A stretch of DNA of 64,000 nt from Nyssa sinensis (taxonomy: Eukaryota; Streptophyta; Magnoliopsida; Cornales; Nyssaceae). A program made the translations under genes and the position numbers. Shown one piece after another: positions 59,456 to 64,000 of the stretch. Position 1 is the first letter of the stretch, and each line of letters opens with the position of its first letter. Under the pieces are notes generated by a model. That model searched no databases. It was not told where the DNA came from and saw nothing but the letters and a program-made list of their open reading frames with translations. The stretch is from assembly GCA_008638375.1 (NCBI GenBank), contig CM018051.1:33515740-33579739 (forward strand). The letters run 5' to 3'.

Positions 59456-61939
59456 GTAAAAATTCGAAAATTTGTAATTTTCTGTTAAGAAATTCTGTTG
59501 CTATTTTCAGTCAATATAAACTACATATTTGAGTTACTGTGAGCTTGGGATGGTTATAGAATTAACTGGGAGGGTCGAATAGGGTAGGAAACACCAAACC
59601 GAGCCCAGGCAGCCATTGATGAAGCTTCCCTGTAGCAGGTCTGAAACGACCGAGACCAAACCAAGTTTGGCCAATCTAGACCTGAACTAGACCCCATTAG
59701 GTGTTTAAAAATCACCATCCGCGACTGAAACTCGCATGAGTAGACCCTCAAAACCGAAGCTATTGCTTTCGGCCAACGAACCCAAACTCGAAAATAGGCC
59801 TCTAAACCGAAATTTATAAATGAGATGTGACAGAGGCTTCTAAACCACGATTTTGGAATGGGAAATTGATCCCCATGGATACACGGTCACAACGAGCCAA
59901 GCCACGTGAGATTTGGTGGAGAAATGAGGCCCCACGACCGAACTGAAACTCTGTGCGATAATCGACTATACAGAGCTTTATCCGTGGATTCGAAGCATGA
60001 AAATGATGCTATGTTGTTGTAATCACTTCCAGAAACCGTTTGGAACCAATAACTGTTGAAAACCGTGCTTGAAATAGCACGAAATTGAGAAAAAACCGAA
60101 CCTGCAAATTAGGGCAACAGTGGGGCATTCGATGGAGAAGACGGAGTCGACTCGGTCGAGTTGACCGAGTCATGCCGAGTTGAGGAACGGCCACTGTGTT
60201 GATGCTACGCCGTTTTGGGTTTGGAAGGTTTTAAATTTAAAATCGAATTCTGGCTGTTTGGCTACGGAAATAATAAATTAAAATCGGGATTTGGGGGCAA
60301 CTGAAACACGGATAGGGGGGCTAATTAAGATTAACTGGAATATTAAATTCCGGTTTACTGAGGGTCAGTGAACCGGTTGGTTCACAATGCATTTGGACCG
60401 GTTCAGCTAGTGAACCCTAAAACCAAAAGGTCTGAACCCCTATTTTCTGAATTTACATTTAAACCCCCAACTGTTTTGTGTAATTGTACTCTGGCCCAGA
60501 TTTTGGATAAAATATACATTTAAGCCCCTGGTAATTAATTAAATAATAAAATAATTATTTTATTATTTTATTAAATAGGTAAAATTACAATTTTACCCCT
60601 GGACATTAAATATGTCAAACGGAGTCCAAATAAATTAAATGAACAGTGTATTTTCACTATTTCAAGCATTCTGGACTCAATGGTACAGTCCGATTTTTGA
60701 AATACAGTCCCGAAAAATACAGACCCGTAAGTGATAAATGACCGAACTACCCCTGATGGTACCCAGACCCAAATAAAAATATCAGATAGCCTATTTTGAC
60801 TATCTCGGGCATTCTGAACTCAGCGGTGAGGTCCGTTTAATGAACTGAGGTCCCGAAAAATACAGACACGTAGGTGTACATGACTGAATTGCCCTTAATG
60901 ATACTCAGGGTCGATTAAACATAACAGACAGTCCAATTTCACTATGTTGGACACTCTGGACCCAATGGTGAGGTCCATTTTATGAACTGACGTGCCGAAA
61001 AATACGACACACGAAATTACCAAATTACCCCTGATACCGTACGAGACCTAAACAAAGTCCGATTGGGACGAAACTGATACCGGTAGGAGCCCAGACACTG
61101 GTGAGACTGTATACTTGATTAGATGACGAATCGGGGTCAGAATTACACAAAACGTAAAATGACCAAAATACCCCTGAGCACTATAAGTGCAAAGTAGAGG
61201 TCGAATAAAGGTCAAACTGATCTGATAAATTATCATAGGGATAATTATGAACACTGAAGGGCTAAATAAGACTCTGAGACAGTCAACGCGTAAAACGAGA
61301 AATGACCGATGTGTCCCGACGATCTAAAGCAAATACCAAATGAAGTCCAAGGGACTTACAAATTTATACATGAGATATATAGGACGTTCTGAGGACCATG
61401 ATAGGGTCCGGGGCAAAAATGACAAAATTATCATTTTGCCCCTAAGACTAAATAAGTACCCAACTGATACCGATTAAAGTCTAAAAGATTTAAAACTTCA
61501 TATATACGATATATGGGATATTCTGAGGACCATGACAGGGTCCGGGATAAGAATGGCAAAATTACTATTTTGCCCCTATGGTTAAAATAAGGACCTAACT
61601 GATACCGATTGGAGTCCAAAGGACGTAGAACTTTGTACTTAAGATATAAAGACTATTCCGAAGACCACGACAGGGTCCGGGACAAGAATGGTAAAATTAC
61701 CATTTTGCCCCTAAGGTTGAATGAGTGCCTGACTGATAACAATTGAAGTCTAAATAACTTAGGATATAATCCTAATAACTGCTAAGCCTAATTAAAGAAT
61801 GAAATAGCCTCGGGTGAGACCCAATGGAAGGGCGGTAGGCTACTAGGCTATCTTAGGTAATCCGATAGATACCTAAGATGACGAATGAGACCTGAATGGA
61901 TGAGTTCTGATCTGTCTGTGATTGATGATTATTATTCAG
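59456..61939 (+). other. LTR intron of family B, retained here and absent from both LTRs of element B
   Basis: The block begins AAAG|GTAAAAATT and ends TTATTATTCAG|GATATAC, so it obeys the GT-AG rule. In element B the two flanks are joined directly (TTTTTGAAG|GATATAC at 17786/17787 and again in its 3' LTR). Inside are blocks shared with the GT-AG regions of the other families: a 'gtcgactcgg' stretch, 'gaaccggttggttcac', an A/T tract, then repeated 'ctcaatggt...gtcc...cccgaaaaatacagac' units (about 60660-61020) and a ~180 bp repeated unit at 61370-61700. Confidence 0.7.
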
Positions 61940-62394
61940 GATATACATGGAGATGCCTGACGTACCTGGAGGTTATCGGATTATTTATGCAAGGAAATAA
62001 GCGTAAAGTTTGTGAGTAACTTCTGACACTGTTTTGATACTGTCCCTTGATTTACTGATCTGTTTTGAATGCAATTAATTAAGTGCAATTATTTAAATGC
62101 ATGCCTTTCCGTACTATATCACTTATGACATGGTTTTAGTCTTTTTAAATAATTGACTATATTCCTGATCCCTGTGCTAGCATTCCGTACTGTTTTGCCC
62201 ATTTTGAACTGTTGAGATAAAATGGATATATTGAACCATTATTTCTGAAATGATTAAATAAACCATGTGATATAGGCAAAGAACAACATTTTTGTTGTAT
62301 CGTACAGCTTTGTATAGTATACTGTCTGAATGCTATATTGTTTAAATGTATGTACTTAATGTACGCCCTTTGTACCACATTCCACGTGATGTGC

Positions 62395-63125
62395 TTGTGT
62401 CCTTCGAATTAGGAATTCCGTTCAGTTCGGTTATGTGCTGTCCGTTAATGATATGTCTGCCTCGATTGATATGTTCCGTCCGGTTCTGACATGTTCCGTC
62501 CGTTAATGATGTTAAGTCCGCCTTGATTGATATATGGTCCAGTTCCGTTATGATCTGTCCGTTGATGATATGTCTTTGCTTTGACTAATGTTTTGTTCTA
62601 TTCGATTCTGTTATGTTCCGTTCATTGATAATGTGTCTGCCTTGATTGATATATGGTCCAGTTCCGTTGTGTATTGTCCGTTGATGATACGTCTGTCTTG
62701 ATTGAAATATTGTTCAGTCCAGTTATGATTAGTTCCGACAGTGATGTGTCCCTGACTTGATTGTTATATTGTTTCTACCCAGTTCCGTTATGTTGTGTCC
62801 TGTTCATGATTTGCCTGTGTCCTGATTAGTGTATTGTTTCCGTTTAGTTCCGTTATAATTTTATCCGTTCGCGATATGCCTTTGCTTGACTGATGTATTG
62901 TTTCCGTTCGATTCCGTTATATTCCGTCCGTTGATGATATGTCCGGCCTGATTGATAGATGGTCTAGTTCCGTTATGTTTCCGTCCTGTTATTAATATGC
63001 CCCTGTCTTGACTGACTTATTGTTCCCACTCAGTCCCGATTGTGATTCGTTCCGTTAATGAAAAGTCTGTGTCTTGACCGATATATTAGCAATAGTTATT
63101 GTTTTGACCGATTGGTTATGTCATG
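62395..63125 (+). repeat. Degenerate minisatellite in solo LTR B
   Basis: Imperfect units on the theme 'ccagttccgttatgttctgt' and 'gatatgtctgccttgattga'. Longer by about 170 bp than the same block in element B. Confidence 0.8.
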
Positions 63126-63823
63126 TTCCGATCCGTTTGTATTGTTTGTTCAATTCTGTTTTATTGTACTAGACTGCTTATGAAATGGACTTATAAAAAT
63201 AGTTATTTTTGAAATGACTAAATTATCCATGTGCCTCGGAAGCACAAAACTGGTTTTGAAACCCATGATAGGGAATCTGTGTTACTCACTGGGCTTATTT
63301 AAGCTCACCCCATTATTCTGACATTTTTTCAGGAATTACCTCCATTGGATTAGAAGGTACTATGACATGACGTGAATAGGCTAAGTGGCATCGCAAGTAA
63401 GGATCTGACGGCACTGAATTGTAGAGACTGGTTTATTGTAGATTGAACCTGGTTATTCCGGTGAGTGGTATGTTTTGACTGACTTGATTGATATATACTA
63501 GATAGACATGGCTCATGGAACTAATGGTACTCTAGAGATATTAGATCTGCTCTGTTGTTATATGCTTGATTTTAGATATGCTCTGAGATTAGAATTATTG
63601 ACTGACTGGATTTAGTCTTGCTCTGTGATACATATTCTTATGATGGATAAGTGAGTTGCATTCCCGTGACACAAAGAAAAAGTTTTAAATTCCGCTGCAT
63701 CTGACCCTACAGTCGGAATGCAATTCGTCGGAAAGTTCAGAATTTGCCTTTGGTTGGTCGCGTCGTGACCGACTGGCAGTCACGTCCTCGACATCCGCGT
63801 AGGGTGGGGTTCGGGATGTGACA

Positions 63824-64000
63824 ACATGTATGCATGTATTAAAATATACCTATACAAGAAAAGAGAAGAAACTGCCAAGTGCATGCACTGTGTGTTGTGT
63901 GTGTAACAGTTTATGTAACTGATAGTGTATTTATATGTGTGATATATATATATATATACACACAAATATCTCAAGCCATAAATGCAAAGCTACATTTGAA
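63824..64000 (+). repeat. 3' LTR of element A, second part, cut by window end
   Basis: It resumes ACATGTATGCATGTATTAAA exactly as at 50382 of the 5' LTR and continues to the window end. Confidence 0.9.

Larger units (their letters stand above)
58486..63823 (+). mobile_element. Solo LTR B, long form, TSD ACATG
   Basis: TGTAACACCCCGACTCTG to TTCGGGATGTGACA, 5338 bp, with TSD ACATG at 58481-58485 and 63824-63828. It follows the LTR of young element B throughout, with substitutions, but has 2484 nt more in the middle (59456-61939). It has a tRNA-like module, TA run and minisatellite at the same relative places. Confidence 0.93.
50014..64000 (+). mobile_element. Element A: near full-length Ty3/gypsy retrotransposon (Tekay/Del-like)
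   Basis: The order is 5' LTR (50014-53339), primer site, gag, protease, RT, RNase H, integrase, chromodomain, polypurine tract and 3' LTR (from 58090). The 3' LTR is interrupted by solo LTR B and runs past the window end. The reading frame has about 17 stop codons but only one clear frameshift (an A run near 55429-55441). The domain order with RNase H before integrase and a chromodomain at the end marks a chromovirus of the Tekay/Del group. Confidence 0.93.

Noticed and set aside
58486..63823. The 5.3 kb solo LTR B read as an LTR element with an unrelated insertion at 59456
   Set aside because: The extra block has no TSD or terminal repeat, obeys GT-AG and shares content with the same region of other LTR families.
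1..64000. CRISPR arrays, operons, phage or plasmid features
   Set aside because: Nothing of the kind is visible; composition and element types are those of a plant nuclear genome.

Overview
This is a plant nuclear genome window, probably from a eudicot; I could not name the species. It holds almost nothing but transposable elements. I found no intact host gene, no rRNA gene, no CRISPR array and no prokaryotic feature. Long AT-rich spacers, (TA)n runs, Ty3/gypsy polyprotein remnants, tRNA-iMet-type primer sites and LTRs of 2.6 to 5.3 kb dominate.

Layout. 1-4310: minus-strand piece of a decayed endogenous pararetrovirus (Caulimoviridae; movement protein, coat protein, then protease, reading right to left) that ends in a (TA)n run. 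4345-5448: fragments of two minus-strand LTRs. 5449-8741: decayed pol of a Tekay/Del-like Ty3/gypsy element (called A2 here), followed by its 3' LTR (8742-43540). That LTR is split by a nest of insertions. The nest can be resolved because the target-site duplications (TSDs) survive: outer minus LTR 9243-38524 (TSD TGCTA); within it solo LTRs 11290-14583 (ACCTC), 15387-29209 (CTTGA) and 29541-37780 (CTCTG/CGCTG); and inside those a minus LTR (15687-26037), a very young non-autonomous element B (16787-22903, ACATA) and solo LTR 29930-33950 (AGATC). Solo LTR F (38750-41705, GAGGA) sits in the same A2 LTR. 43541-50013: a minus-strand LTR plus internal remnant, carrying solo LTR 46174-49064 (ATGAG), which contains pieces of at least three host genes. 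50014-64000: an almost complete Ty3/gypsy element A with 5' LTR, primer site, gag-pol, polypurine tract and 3' LTR; its 3' LTR holds a 5.3 kb solo LTR of family B (ACATG).

The main result is in the LTRs. Five families (A, A', A2, B, C) share one layout: a first segment ending in a GT donor, a 1.2-2.5 kb block ending in AG, a 55-72 nt segment, then a second strong donor. In family B the solo LTR carries this GT-AG block (59456-61939, 2484 nt), while both LTRs of the young copy lack exactly that block. This is what reverse transcription of a spliced RNA would leave. A second recurrent theme is tRNA-like A-box/B-box modules, found in four LTRs and always antisense to the LTR. A third is capture of host sequence inside LTRs, including a piece of the Pol V (or Pol IV) largest subunit, a protein of the pathway that silences transposons.

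LTR and domain boundaries, TSDs, stops and motifs were read from the sequence. Family names and host-gene identities rest on remembered family motifs. No database search or alignment was run.
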